A DNA stretch of 64,000 nucleotides from Halopenitus salinus (GTDB lineage: Archaea > Halobacteriota > Halobacteria > Halobacteriales > Haloferacaceae). Numbering within the stretch: the first letter of the stretch is position 1; the number at the start of each line of letters is the position of its first letter. Shown here in pieces: positions 42,174-50,740 of this stretch. The stretch lies in assembly GCF_042662125.1 (NCBI RefSeq), contig NZ_JBHSXL010000006.1, positions 124,001 through 188,000 on the forward strand. Reading direction: 5' to 3'. A model generated the notes under the pieces. That model was not told the DNA's origin. It saw only the letters and a program-made list of their open reading frames with translations, and searched no databases. Position numbers and translations under genes: made by a program.

Positions 42174-42989
42174 TCAACTCGGGACGCGGCCGACCGTCAC
42201 CTCGAAGGGAACCACCTCGACGCGCTCGTACTCGCCGGCCTGCATGTCGTCGATCACCTCACGACCCATCGAGCGCCAGCGGCCCTTGAGGTCCTCGTAG
42301 GCCTCCGGGGAGAGCGCGGCCTCGAGTTCGGCGCGGTGCTCGTCCAGCCCGGACCCGCTCGCCTTCCGAACCGCCGCCTCCATCGACCGCTCGGAGTAGG
42401 GCGGCGCGACGCGCTTCTCGTGGAGGTACCGCCGAACGGTGACGTCCCGGAACCCCTCACGGCGGAACAGCTCGCGAACCCGGTCGCCGAGCGCGACGTT
42501 CGTTCCCACGCCATCGAGGTAGGCCTCTCGGGCCTCCCGTTCCAGTCGTTTTTCGCGTTCGACCGTCGAGGAGACGCCGACGTCGGCGTTGTTCGGCTCG
42601 ACGGTCGCCACCAGGTCACTCGAGACGCGCGCAAACTCCCGAACCGCGGCTCGGGGGTCGGGAAGGTTGATGAGGAGCGCCTGGCAGGCGAGCAGATCGA
42701 CGGAATCGTCTCGAAGGGGAATTCGGGTCGCATCGCCCACACACGTCGAGACCCGCTCCGGATTTCGGTCGCGGGCGACCCGAAGCAGGTCCCGGTCGGC
42801 GTCGATCCCGAGAAGCCGCGTCTCGGGGGACGTCTCCTCGGCGAGCACGCGGGTCAACTCGCCGGTCCCGCAGCCGACGTCGAGGACGGACTCCCGCGAG
42901 TCCAACTCGAGGTCCGAAAGCGCCTCGCGGTCGTCGGCCCACATGCCGCGGCGCGTGCGGTCGAGGTATTCGGGGGAGAACCGGCGCAC
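42174..42989 (-). CDS. Class I SAM-dependent methyltransferase
   Basis: A 271-residue methyltransferase: SVLDVGCGTGELTRVLAE (motif I, about residues 34-51), LGIDADRDLLRVAR (motif II), CVGDATRIPLRDDSVDLLAC (motif III). Substrate unknown. The C-terminal half (residues 140-271) is a charged helical region peculiar to its halophile orthologues. It is divergent from nothing obvious and is encoded 42 nt from the end of endonuclease IV, on the same strand. Confidence 0.82.
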   Translation of the reverse strand: MRRFSPEYLDRTRRGMWADDREALSDLELDSRESVLDVGCGTGELTRVLAEETSPETRLLGIDADRDLLRVARDRNPERVSTCVGDATRIPLRDDSVDLLACQALLINLPDPRAAVREFARVSSDLVATVEPNNADVGVSSTVEREKRLEREAREAYLDGVGTNVALGDRVRELFRREGFRDVTVRRYLHEKRVAPPYSERSMEAAVRKASGSGLDEHRAELEAALSPEAYEDLKGRWRSMGREVIDDMQAGEYERVEVVPFEVTVGRVPS

Positions 42990-43031
42990 GACCGGACGTT
43001 TTCGGGGCGGGGCGTTAAGCCCCGCGGATCG

Positions 43032-43865
43032 TCAGTTCCGAAGCTCGCGGACGCGCTCGATGTTCCACGCGTAGCTGCGGCCGTCCTCGGTGGGCGTCTC
43101 GAGCACGAAGGGCAGATTGCGGAGGTCCGGGTGGTTGACGATCCGCTCCATGCCCGCCTCGCCGATGTATCCCTCGCCGATGTGGGCGTGTTCGTCCTTG
43201 TTGGTGCCGCAGTCGTGTTTCGAGTCGTTGAGGTGGATACACCGCAGGTGCTCGAGGCCGACGACGTCGTCGAACTCCGCGACGGCGTCGTCGACGCCCG
43301 ACGCCGTCGAGAGGTCGTAGCCGGCGGCGAAGGTGTGGGCGGTGTCGAGACAGACGTCGAGGTCGCGTTCGGTGAGATCGAGGACGGTCGCGAGGTGCTC
43401 GAACTGCCCGCCGAGCTTCGTGCCGGATCCGGCGTCTGACTCGACCAGGATCCGCACGCCTTCGGGTACTTCGAGTTCGTCGATGACGGACGCGGCGTTT
43501 TCGAGTCCCGCTTCGACCCCGGCGCCGGTGTGGGCGCCCAGGTGGACGTTGACGAACGGGATGTCGAGATCCGCCGCGGCCTCGAGTTCCCGCTGCATCG
43601 ACTCGCGTGACTTCTCGCGGAGGTCCGGCTTCGGCGTACAGAGGTTCACGAGGTAGGAGGTGTGGATCACCCAGGGACCATCCAGCCGCTCCGCGGTTCC
43701 GGTTCGAAATCGTTCGGCCTCCTCGGAGTCGATGTTCGGGTCCTGCCAGACCTGCGGCGAGTGGGTGAATATCTGTCCGCAGGTGCCGCCGACCTCGATC
43801 TGGTTGTCGATCGCGTTGTCCACGCCGCCGGCGATCGACACGTGGGCTCCGACGTTCGGGCTCAT
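43032..43865 (-). CDS. nfo: Deoxyribonuclease IV (endonuclease IV, Nfo)
   Basis: A 277-residue AP endonuclease of base excision repair, with a tri-zinc TIM barrel. Ligand segments: VGAHVSIAGGV (residues 5-15), HTSYLVNL (about 69), VNVHLGAHTG (about 105), ILVESDAGSGTKLGG (about 140), VCLDTAHTFAAGY (about 172), IHLNDSKHDCGTNKDEHAHI (about 209-228) and LETPTEDG. Length and motif order match the family. ATG 43865 directly precedes the first strand. Confidence 0.93.
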   Translation of the reverse strand: MSPNVGAHVSIAGGVDNAIDNQIEVGGTCGQIFTHSPQVWQDPNIDSEEAERFRTGTAERLDGPWVIHTSYLVNLCTPKPDLREKSRESMQRELEAAADLDIPFVNVHLGAHTGAGVEAGLENAASVIDELEVPEGVRILVESDAGSGTKLGGQFEHLATVLDLTERDLDVCLDTAHTFAAGYDLSTASGVDDAVAEFDDVVGLEHLRCIHLNDSKHDCGTNKDEHAHIGEGYIGEAGMERIVNHPDLRNLPFVLETPTEDGRSYAWNIERVRELRN

Positions 43866-43953
43866 GACGGAGGATGGACCGCGAGCGCAAAAGCCGCTTC
43901 GAACGGCGACGGACGGTGCGCGAACGGATCGGCCGGCGGACTCGGCCGAGCCG

Positions 43954-44772
43954 CTACCGCGACCCGGGTTGACGTCGGATCCACGAGCGGGAGCCGTATC
44001 GCTCGTCGACGAGTTCGCGCGCCCTGGCGAGTTCGGAGTCGCTCCAGGATCCCTCGTCGGCGTCGGCCCACTCGGCGAGGGTCGCCTCGAGGGCCCCGAC
44101 TGCGGACTCGCGGTCGTGGTCGACGAGCTCGTCCATGCCCACGACGCGCTCGTGGAACCGGTCGGGAGTCGTCCGCGGGTCGTCGAAGACGCCGAGGTGG
44201 GTCTCGGCGTCGACGGCGTAGGTCAGCGAACCGTGCTGCAGGACCGCCTCGTTGCCGCGATGCTGTGCGTTGCCGGCGATCTTCCGTCGGTCGTCCGGCG
44301 GTCCGGCCACGAGGTCGTGTGCCGGATGGAGCTCGCGGAGGTAGCAGGCCGGCGTATGGATCGCCGGGCGGGACTCCTCGGCGTAGCCGGCGTCGATCCC
44401 GATCCGCGAGAGGAACGCGAGTATCGGCTCACAGAGCAGGTGATAGGAGTCGACGAGCTCGCCGGGGACCGCCCCGGCCGGGACGGCGATGGAGTAGGCG
44501 ATGTCGCCGAGGAAGTCGTGGTAGATCCCGCCGCCGCCGGTCCGTCGGCGGGTCACGTCGATCCCCGACTCGCGACACCGGTCCCAGTCGACGGTTCCGG
44601 GGTCCTGGTGATACCCGAGCGTGAGACAGCTCGGGTCCCACCGGTAGACGCGAACGGTGTAGGGGCCGCCGTCGGCGGCGGTCTCGGCGGCGACCTCGTC
44701 AAGCGCCATCTGCATCGCCCCCGGCCGCGCCTCCTCGCGTATCAGACGCCACTCGCCGTCGGGTGCGTTCAT
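43954..44772 (-). CDS. Lipoate-protein ligase family protein (BirA_LplA_LipB)
   Basis: A 272-residue biotin/lipoate ligase-fold protein: GAMQMALDEVAAE (residues 15-27), RVYRWDPSCLTLGYHQD (about 40-56), RRRTGGGGIYHDFLGDIAYS (about 72-91) and the acyl-adenylate lysine in DDRRKIAGNAQHRG (about 160). A likely role is attaching lipoate to 2-oxoacid dehydrogenase or glycine cleavage H protein. ATG 44772 is chosen since a TATA-like CTTTTCGG lies about 25 nt before it; a longer start at 44832 would lack that spacing. Confidence 0.85.
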   Translation of the reverse strand: MNAPDGEWRLIREEARPGAMQMALDEVAAETAADGGPYTVRVYRWDPSCLTLGYHQDPGTVDWDRCRESGIDVTRRRTGGGGIYHDFLGDIAYSIAVPAGAVPGELVDSYHLLCEPILAFLSRIGIDAGYAEESRPAIHTPACYLRELHPAHDLVAGPPDDRRKIAGNAQHRGNEAVLQHGSLTYAVDAETHLGVFDDPRTTPDRFHERVVGMDELVDHDRESAVGALEATLAEWADADEGSWSDSELARARELVDERYGSRSWIRRQPGSR

Positions 44773-44901
44773 GGGTCCCGTTCGGATCGAGACCGAAAAG
44801 CCGTTGCGTTCGCCCGGAGCCGACGGTGACATTCGCGTCGATTAGTGAGTTCTATATTGCATTATGGGATTTATCATGGCGATCGACCGGGATCGCATCG
44901 C

Positions 44902-44910
44902 CCTTTTAGG
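44902..44910 (+). promoter_or_regulatory. TATA-like box of the RIO2 gene
   Basis: CCTTTTAGG is centred about 26 nt before ATG 44932. Confidence 0.5.
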
Positions 44911-44931
44911 CGTCGCCGGAGTAGCCCCGAC

Positions 44932-45846
44932 ATGGTCACGAACATCGCGGGGGTGATGGCGGATCTCGAGCCCGAGGACTTCTATCTCCTCTCGGGCGTC
45001 GAGCAGGGGATGCGATTTTCGGAGTGGGTCCGCCGCGACAAGCTCCCCGAATACGCCGATCTCACGCCCGAGGAGGTCGACTACCGGATCGACCGATGCA
45101 TGGACGAGGAGCTGATCGAGCGGCGGACGATGCAGTACGTGGGCTACCAGCTCACCTTCGAGGGCTACGACGCCCTCGCGTTGCGGACGTTCGCCGAACG
45201 AGAGACGCTCCAGGGGATCGGCGCACCGCTCGGGGTCGGCAAGGAAAGCGACGTCTACGAGGTGCGGTCGTTCAAGCCGCTGGCGTTGAAGTTCCATCGG
45301 GAGGGCTATACGAACTTCCGGGAGGTGATGAAGGAACGCGAGTACACCGCCGATCGCCAGCACGTCTCGTGGCTCTACACCGCGCGCAAGGCGGCCGAAC
45401 GCGAACACGAGGCGCTCGAGACGCTGTATCCCGACGTCTCGGTGCCGCGGCCGGTCGATCAGAACCGCCACGCGATCGTGATGGACAAATTCGACGGGGT
45501 GGAACTGGCCCGCGCGAAACTGGAGTCCGAACAGGCCCTCGGCGTGTGCGATCTCGTGATCCGCGAGCTCGAAACGGCCCACGGGGAGGGTTGGATCCAC
45601 GCCGACATGTCCGAACACAACGTCGCGGTCGCGGAGGGCGGGATCACGATCTTCGATTGGCCCCAGGCGGTCCGGCGGGACCACGAGAACGCCCGGGAGT
45701 TTCTCGAACGGGATCTCCGGAACCTCACCCGCTATTTCGTCCGGAAATATCCACGTGAGATGCCGGATTCCGTCGACGTAGCCGGGCTCGCCGACGCCGT
45801 CGCGGAGGGAACCTTCGAGACGGTCCGCGAGTTCGACGATTTATAA
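44932..45846 (+). CDS. rio2: RIO2 serine/threonine kinase
   Basis: A 304-residue atypical kinase/ATPase needed for late 40S-type ribosomal subunit maturation. It has an N-terminal winged helix (about residues 1-80; VTNIAGVMADLEPEDFYLLS) and a RIO domain with GVGKESDVYEV (P-loop-like, about 100). ALKFHREGYTNFREV follows, with the catalytic Asp in GEGWIHADMSEHNVAV (about 222) and the metal-binding Asp in ITIFDWPQAV (about 243). ATG 44932 fits TATA spacing; an upstream in-frame ATG at 44845 is rejected. Confidence 0.92.
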   Translation: MVTNIAGVMADLEPEDFYLLSGVEQGMRFSEWVRRDKLPEYADLTPEEVDYRIDRCMDEELIERRTMQYVGYQLTFEGYDALALRTFAERETLQGIGAPLGVGKESDVYEVRSFKPLALKFHREGYTNFREVMKEREYTADRQHVSWLYTARKAAEREHEALETLYPDVSVPRPVDQNRHAIVMDKFDGVELARAKLESEQALGVCDLVIRELETAHGEGWIHADMSEHNVAVAEGGITIFDWPQAVRRDHENAREFLERDLRNLTRYFVRKYPREMPDSVDVAGLADAVAEGTFETVREFDDL

Positions 45847-45891
45847 ACCATATGGTGCGATAGAAAATCCGCCATAGCGAAAGTCCCGTTT

Positions 45892-46704
45892 TCACACCCG
45901 ACGCGTCAGGTGGTCACGAACGGCCCGTTGACAGTCCCGACAGCGATCGACGAGGCGAGCGATCGTCGCCAACACCGGATGGGAGCTTTCGAAGTCCGCA
46001 TAGAGGTGCTCGAGAAGTGACCGGTGGGTGATCCCGACGGAGCCGTCGTGGCTCGTCGTGCTCGCGATCAGCCGCTGGCGTTCGGCGGCGACGTGTTCAC
46101 ATCGCTCGCAGTGTCGATCGATGGCGTCGTGGCGGTCGGAGAGGGCATCGAAGTCGAGTCGAAGGAGCGGGGTTTCGTCGGCGCAAGCGATCCACTCGAC
46201 GACGGCGTCGATCTCCTCGCGTGCGGCTCGAAGCGACCGACGCTCCCGGTCGAGGGCCGTCTCCATCGTTCGGAGCTTCTCGCGGCGGTCCGCGACGGCG
46301 GAGCGGATCGCCTGCTGGAGGTCTCGAGTCAACCGGTCGGGCGTGCCGGGAGCGAGGGCGAGCGCGACGCTATCGCCGAGCGACGAGCGAACTGCCGCAT
46401 CCACGGAGTCGCCGTCGAGACCCGCGGTGGTATGGGGCGCGACGGTCTCGGCGAAGACCTCGCGAACTCGGGTCGTTCCGCCGGATCGAGCACCGGATTC
46501 GGCGGCCGCGCCCGGGATCGAGACGGTTCCACCGTCGGTCACACCGGCGGGGCTCGTGGTCGTGCCGGTTGGGGCGGGCGAGACGGGGTCCATCTCCCGA
46601 ACGGTCGCGTCGAACCGCCCGAGCGCGCTCCGCTCTTTGGTGGCGCGGTCGCATTCAGACTCAACGCGATCGAGGGCCTCGTGGACGGGCGTTCGGACGG
46701 TCAT
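45892..46704 (-). CDS. Haloarchaeal protein of DUF7260 type
   Basis: A 270-residue helical protein: an N-terminal helix MTVRTPVHEALDRVESECDR, a disordered middle (about residues 40-75), then DDLTRDLQQ-like helices and a C-terminal segment with ligand-like cysteines (EWIACADETP ... RHCERCEHV ... RCRDCQRAV). Fits DUF7260 from memory. It overlaps the upstream gene by 4 nt, so the pair forms a two-gene unit of unknown function controlled by the palindromic boxes. It is convergent with RIO2. Confidence 0.68.
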   Translation of the reverse strand: MTVRTPVHEALDRVESECDRATKERSALGRFDATVREMDPVSPAPTGTTTSPAGVTDGGTVSIPGAAAESGARSGGTTRVREVFAETVAPHTTAGLDGDSVDAAVRSSLGDSVALALAPGTPDRLTRDLQQAIRSAVADRREKLRTMETALDRERRSLRAAREEIDAVVEWIACADETPLLRLDFDALSDRHDAIDRHCERCEHVAAERQRLIASTTSHDGSVGITHRSLLEHLYADFESSHPVLATIARLVDRCRDCQRAVRDHLTRRV

Positions 46705-46952
46705 CGATCGCCCCCCGACCGCTCGCAGACGATGAGGTCGTGGTGGGCGAGGCCGTCGTCGTACCGCCGAAGGGCCGAGCGATAGCGTTCGGCCTCGCGA
46801 GCGGCGTTGCGTGCGATCTCACGGCTCTCGAAGGAGAGACCGGCAACCGGGACGGGCGTCTCGCCGGTGCGCGCGCACACGAGACGATACCGCCCCACGT
46901 CACTTGCGAGCGATTCGATCCGATCCCGGACGTCACGGAGCGTGACCTGCAT
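46701..46952 (-). CDS. Small haloarchaeal protein (DUF7552-like)
   Basis: An 83-residue protein: MQVTLRDVRDRIESLASDVG, then VCARTGETPVPVAGLSFESR, ARNAAREAERYRSALRRYDD and LAHHDLIVCERSG. I associate it with DUF7552 from memory. The ATG lies 3 nt from a dyad TTTAGG-TCGT-CCTAAA, and its stop overlaps the DUF7260-type gene (ATGA). Function unknown. Confidence 0.68.
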   Translation of the reverse strand: MQVTLRDVRDRIESLASDVGRYRLVCARTGETPVPVAGLSFESREIARNAAREAERYRSALRRYDDGLAHHDLIVCERSGGDR

Positions 46953-46954
46953 GA

Positions 46955-46970
46955 TTTAGGTCGTCCTAAA
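46955..46970. promoter_or_regulatory. DtxR-like palindrome 1, at the start of the DUF7552-like gene
   Basis: TTTAGGTCGTCCTAAA: six-base arms TTTAGG/CCTAAA around TCGT. It lies 3-18 nt upstream of the minus-strand ATG 46952, where a leaderless start site would fall. Confidence 0.75.
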
Positions 46971-46988
46971 ACCCGAGAGTACAAGTAA

Positions 46989-47004
46989 TTTAGGCATGCC
47001 TAAA
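46989..47004. promoter_or_regulatory. DtxR-like palindrome 2, upstream of TATA
   Basis: TTTAGGCATGCCTAAA, a perfect 16-bp palindrome, centred 34 nt from the first box. The probable TATA region of the minus-strand pair (TTACTTGT on that strand, about 46981-46988) lies between the two boxes. The core TTAGG-N4-CCTAA matches the general shape of DtxR/IdeR/MntR metal-regulator sites. Confidence 0.75.
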
Positions 47005-47126
47005 CGCCGGTCGGGCGTGCGCCGACCGTCGCCGGGGATCGGTTGATCCCTACGGCCGACCCGTTGGCACAAGGGCGCGTTTGAGCCTTCGGAACGGCTT
47101 TTGGTGGAACCCGAGTGGCCACACGT

Positions 47127-50100
47127 ATGAACAGACCCTCCCGTCGGAGCTTTCTCGGTGGAAGCGCCCTGACGCTCGCCGCGTTGACCGGCACGCTCGA
47201 TCCGGATCGCCACCTGCGACCGTCGGCGTCCGCGGGCGTCGCTGACCTGGCCGACGAGTACGATCTCCCGAGCGCGCTCGCGGACGCGCTCGAGGCGATC
47301 CCGGCCGAATCGGCCGTCGAGATGTCCTACCGGCTCGTCGTGGCCGAGGACGTCTCCGCGATCGACGAGGCCGAGAACCTCCCGCACCAGGCACGCGTCG
47401 CCGGACGCGAACTCGGCGTCGAGGCGGCCGACCTGGAGATGGTCGCAACGGCGATCGCACACGACTATCGCCGGCGGCTCACGGTGGCCGTCGGATCGAT
47501 GGACCGCGAGGCGGACGGAGAGACGATCGAGACCGCCGAGGGATGGCGGCTCGCGGACGACGGCGAAACGACGGTCGCGAGCGTCGAGGGGCGGACCGCG
47601 TTCGTCGCCGGCGAGGACGCCGAGGAACGCCACGCCGACGCGCGGGCGGTCGCCGGAGCGGCGCGCGGCGAAGTCGACCGGCTGGTCGAAGCGGACGACC
47701 ACGCCGGCGCGGCCTTCGAGCGACTCGTCGGGTTCTCGACGGTCCTCTTCGTCCCCGACGCCGCGGACTCCGGGTTCCGAACGCCCGCGATCGGGAGCCT
47801 CGAGGCGTTCGCGGGGGGATTCGAGGTGCATCCCGCGAATCTCGAGGATCGATCCGAGGCGGAGTACGTCCTGTTCACGGACGGAAGCGAACCGGACGAG
47901 GAGACGGTCCGGTCGCTGATCGAGGAGGTCGGCGCCGGTATCGTACGCGAGACGGCGATCGATCGTGAGTCGAGCGACGGGGACCTCGTCCACGTTCGGG
48001 CGGTCCTCGAGGCGCCGCCGGAGTACGACCGCGAGGCGGCCCCGGAGGTCCGCGTCCAGTCGTCGCTCGATCGCGACGAGGGGACGCTCGCCATCGAACA
48101 CGTCGGCGGCGAGGCGGTCGAGGGCGAGGCCCTCTCCGAGCTGGAACTCTGGGTCGACGGGGAGCTCGTCGACGCCCAGCCGGGGGACCGGGTCGAGACG
48201 TTCGAGCCGGGGGACGCGATGGACGTTGCAGTCGACCCTCTCTCGCGCGTGATCCTCCGGTGGTTCGACGAGGACGGGAACCGCCAGTACGTCTACGTGA
48301 ACGAGGCGATCGACGAGGAGGCGTTCAAGTTCGCATACGACCTGGAGGAGGGCGCCCTCGAGGTGACCTACGTCGGCGAGCGGGACGCCGACCCGGATCG
48401 CGTGGAGCTGGTACACCGCGGTTCCGACGGCGTTCGACTCCCGGACGGGTTCGAGGGTTCGACCCCGATCACGACGGGCGAAACCGCCACGGTCGAGGAC
48501 GTCGCGGTGGACGACGTCGTCACGGTCGACATCGACGTTCCGGAGGTTCCCGGCGTCTCGGAGCGTCCCCTGCGTCGGTTCCACGTCACCCCGCCGCGGC
48601 TCCACCTGCACCGACGCGAGGGATCGGTGGCGGCCGTCTACCACGACGAGCGGGACCGGCCGGCCGCGGAGTTCCGGACGCTCGTCGACGGCGAGCCCGC
48701 CGACGTCCAACTCGAGGATCGAACGGAGACGCTCTCGGAGGGGGACGCGATCGATCTCGGCGAGATCCCGATCGGAAGCACGGTCGTCGTCGAGTGGCTG
48801 AAGCCGGAGGAGCCGGTGACGGTGGACGAACACCACGTGACCCCCGAGGCGTTCGTCGACGTGGAGTACGACGCGGAGTCCGGGACCGTTCGGGTTGAAC
48901 ACCGGGACGGCGACGTGATGGACGCGGAGAACGTCGAGCTTCGAATCGACGAGGAACTCGCCGAAACGCAGCCGAGCGACGAACACGACGAGTTCGGCCC
49001 CGGCGACGTCGTGACCGCCGAGGCGACGCCGTTCGCGACCGTCGAGGCCGTCTGGGTGGGCGAGGAGGCCGAGCGGGGACTCGGCGGGACGACGACCGCA
49101 CGGAACGCGATCGAGGCGACCTACGACCCCGGAACCGGGGAGATGGAACTGACCTACGTCGGCGAACAGCCGGCCGATCCGGCGGGTCTCGAGGTGTCGA
49201 TCGACGGTCCGAGCGGGTCCCGAACGGTCGTGGAAACCGGAACGAGCGCGAGCGGGAGTGGAGGCAGCAGCGGCGGAACGGAGAGCAGCAGCGGTGAGGA
49301 GAACGGCGACGGTGGGGGAGAAAGCGGTGAGGAGAACGGCGACGGCGGAAGCGGCGGTGACGCGAACGAAAGCGAAGGCGATGAGCCCGCGGAGCCGCCG
49401 TCCTTTGCCGAGGAGTACGAGGAGCTGACGGAGGGCGATTCGATCGTCCTCGAGGCGGAGATCGGCGACCGGGTGCGGGTGAGCGTGCGCCACGAGACGG
49501 CCAACACGGTCTCGGTCCGGTCGATCGGCCACTTCCCGACGCGACCCCGACACGCGTTCACCTTCCGACGGGGATCCGAAGGACCGATACCGGGAGTCAA
49601 CCGTTCCGGCGACGGAGCCGAGTCGTCATCCGATCCGACTCCGGACTCGAGGAACCCGGACGAGCTGTACGCCGTCTACGTCGGCCGGGTCGACCGGGAC
49701 GCATCGGAGTTCCGGCTGCTCGTCGACGACGAGCCCGCGGAGGACCAGCCGGCCGACGAACACGACATGCTCGAGGGCGGGGACGCGATCCCGGTCGGGA
49801 AACCGGAGGTGGGAACGACGCTCCGGGCCGAGTGGACGGTCCCCGACGAGCCCGTCGGGGTCGGAGCCGAGACCATCGCCCCGGAGGCGAGCTTCGAGGT
49901 GGAACGCGACGGCGACGACGGGGGACTGGTCGTTCGACACGCGGGCGGCCACCCGATCGACGCGGAGCGGCTCTCCGTACACGTTCCAGGGCACACCGAA
50001 GGGCCGATCCCGTGGAACGGCGAGGGGACGGTACGGGAGGGCGACTCGACGACGATCGACGCGGAGGACTCACCGGGAGAGGTGATCGTGCTCTTCGACG

Positions 50101-50135
50101 AGCGCGAGGTGCTCGATCACGCGACGATCGAATGA
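47127..50135 (+). CDS. Tat-exported 1002-residue repeat protein with pilin-like beta modules
   Basis: A twin-arginine signal (PSRRSFLGGSALTLAALTG, residues 4-22) begins the protein. An acidic N-terminal domain (about 30-300) has no recognised family. From about residue 305 to the end, roughly seven diverged modules of 75-90 residues share the pattern GxLxVxHxGGxxxxAExLxL, then GDxxxVxxxPxxxVxxxW. For example GTVRVEHRDGDVMDAENVEL and GEMELTYVGEQPADPAGLEV begin modules; the same layout occurs in the beta-sandwich of archaeal type IV pilins. A Gly/Ser/Glu-rich spacer (about 700-755) interrupts one module. No catalytic motif or sorting signal is seen. ATG 47127 fits a TATA-like GGCTTTTGG about 27 nt upstream. 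Confidence 0.72.
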   Translation: MNRPSRRSFLGGSALTLAALTGTLDPDRHLRPSASAGVADLADEYDLPSALADALEAIPAESAVEMSYRLVVAEDVSAIDEAENLPHQARVAGRELGVEAADLEMVATAIAHDYRRRLTVAVGSMDREADGETIETAEGWRLADDGETTVASVEGRTAFVAGEDAEERHADARAVAGAARGEVDRLVEADDHAGAAFERLVGFSTVLFVPDAADSGFRTPAIGSLEAFAGGFEVHPANLEDRSEAEYVLFTDGSEPDEETVRSLIEEVGAGIVRETAIDRESSDGDLVHVRAVLEAPPEYDREAAPEVRVQSSLDRDEGTLAIEHVGGEAVEGEALSELELWVDGELVDAQPGDRVETFEPGDAMDVAVDPLSRVILRWFDEDGNRQYVYVNEAIDEEAFKFAYDLEEGALEVTYVGERDADPDRVELVHRGSDGVRLPDGFEGSTPITTGETATVEDVAVDDVVTVDIDVPEVPGVSERPLRRFHVTPPRLHLHRREGSVAAVYHDERDRPAAEFRTLVDGEPADVQLEDRTETLSEGDAIDLGEIPIGSTVVVEWLKPEEPVTVDEHHVTPEAFVDVEYDAESGTVRVEHRDGDVMDAENVELRIDEELAETQPSDEHDEFGPGDVVTAEATPFATVEAVWVGEEAERGLGGTTTARNAIEATYDPGTGEMELTYVGEQPADPAGLEVSIDGPSGSRTVVETGTSASGSGGSSGGTESSSGEENGDGGGESGEENGDGGSGGDANESEGDEPAEPPSFAEEYEELTEGDSIVLEAEIGDRVRVSVRHETANTVSVRSIGHFPTRPRHAFTFRRGSEGPIPGVNRSGDGAESSSDPTPDSRNPDELYAVYVGRVDRDASEFRLLVDDEPAEDQPADEHDMLEGGDAIPVGKPEVGTTLRAEWTVPDEPVGVGAETIAPEASFEVERDGDDGGLVVRHAGGHPIDAERLSVHVPGHTEGPIPWNGEGTVREGDSTTIDAEDSPGEVIVLFDEREVLDHATIE

Positions 50136-50227
50136 CTCCGGTCGGGTGAGGCCGGTCGGGTGACGACAAGCGCCAGTCGGGACGACCGCGGACGGACGGT
50201 CCGTCACCGAAGGTGGCCGCTAAGGGG

Positions 50228-50647
50228 TTAGTCGTCCGCGGGGGCGACGCCGGCGGCACCGGCACCGCCGGAGCCGGCGTCGGCGGTGAGCGTGTGATAG
50301 AGCATGATGAGCATCGACACGATGAGCGCGCCGCCCCAAAGCAGCGTCGTCGGCATGAGGAACGTGAGCCCGGCGCCCTCGCCGATCCAGACCGTGAGCG
50401 GAACGCCCCACTGGCCCGCGACGAAGAGGACCGTCACGGCGGTCCGAAGGGTTCCGGCCACGCCGAGCGCCGGCACGGCAAAGCCCATCACGATGGCGAG
50501 GATGGAGAGGACGCCGAGGTGTGCGTGTCCGCCGATCATCCACGGCGGGACCGCGCCGCCGCTCGAGAGGATGATCGACTGGTGAAGCCCCACGGCCATC
50601 ATCACGGCCAATCCGAGAAAACCGGACGATTTGAGCGCCTTCGTCAT
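50228..50647 (-). CDS. Small four-helix membrane protein
   Basis: A 139-residue integral membrane protein from ATG 50647: MTKALKSSGFLGLAVMMAVG, LGVLSILAIVMGFAVPALGV, AGLTFLMPTTLLWGGALIVS; about four helices with conserved-looking His/Gly (IGGHAHLGV). It ends in a Gly/Ala tail. The AT-rich AAAATTTAAC on the minus strand is centred about 33 nt upstream, so ATG 50647 is favoured over ATG 50665. Function unknown; it is not of the rhomboid type. Confidence 0.65.
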   Translation of the reverse strand: MTKALKSSGFLGLAVMMAVGLHQSIILSSGGAVPPWMIGGHAHLGVLSILAIVMGFAVPALGVAGTLRTAVTVLFVAGQWGVPLTVWIGEGAGLTFLMPTTLLWGGALIVSMLIMLYHTLTADAGSGGAGAAGVAPADD

Positions 50648-50740
50648 GGTTGGTCGGTACCACATGGCGAAACCTGTTAAATTTTGAGGAACTCGGGGAA
50701 CGTGTTCGGGTCGACGGCCGCCCTCCGTGGTCGGCGTTCC

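Noticed and set aside
45847..45856. ACCATATGGT palindrome between RIO2 and the DUF7260-type gene
   Set aside because: It sits in a short convergent spacer with no promoter need. A 10-bp palindrome is weak evidence by itself.
46956..49553. 865-codon minus-strand frame antisense to the Tat repeat protein
   Set aside because: Composition is Arg/Leu/Val-rich and its end falls in the regulatory spacer. The plus strand has a Tat signal and repeated modules.
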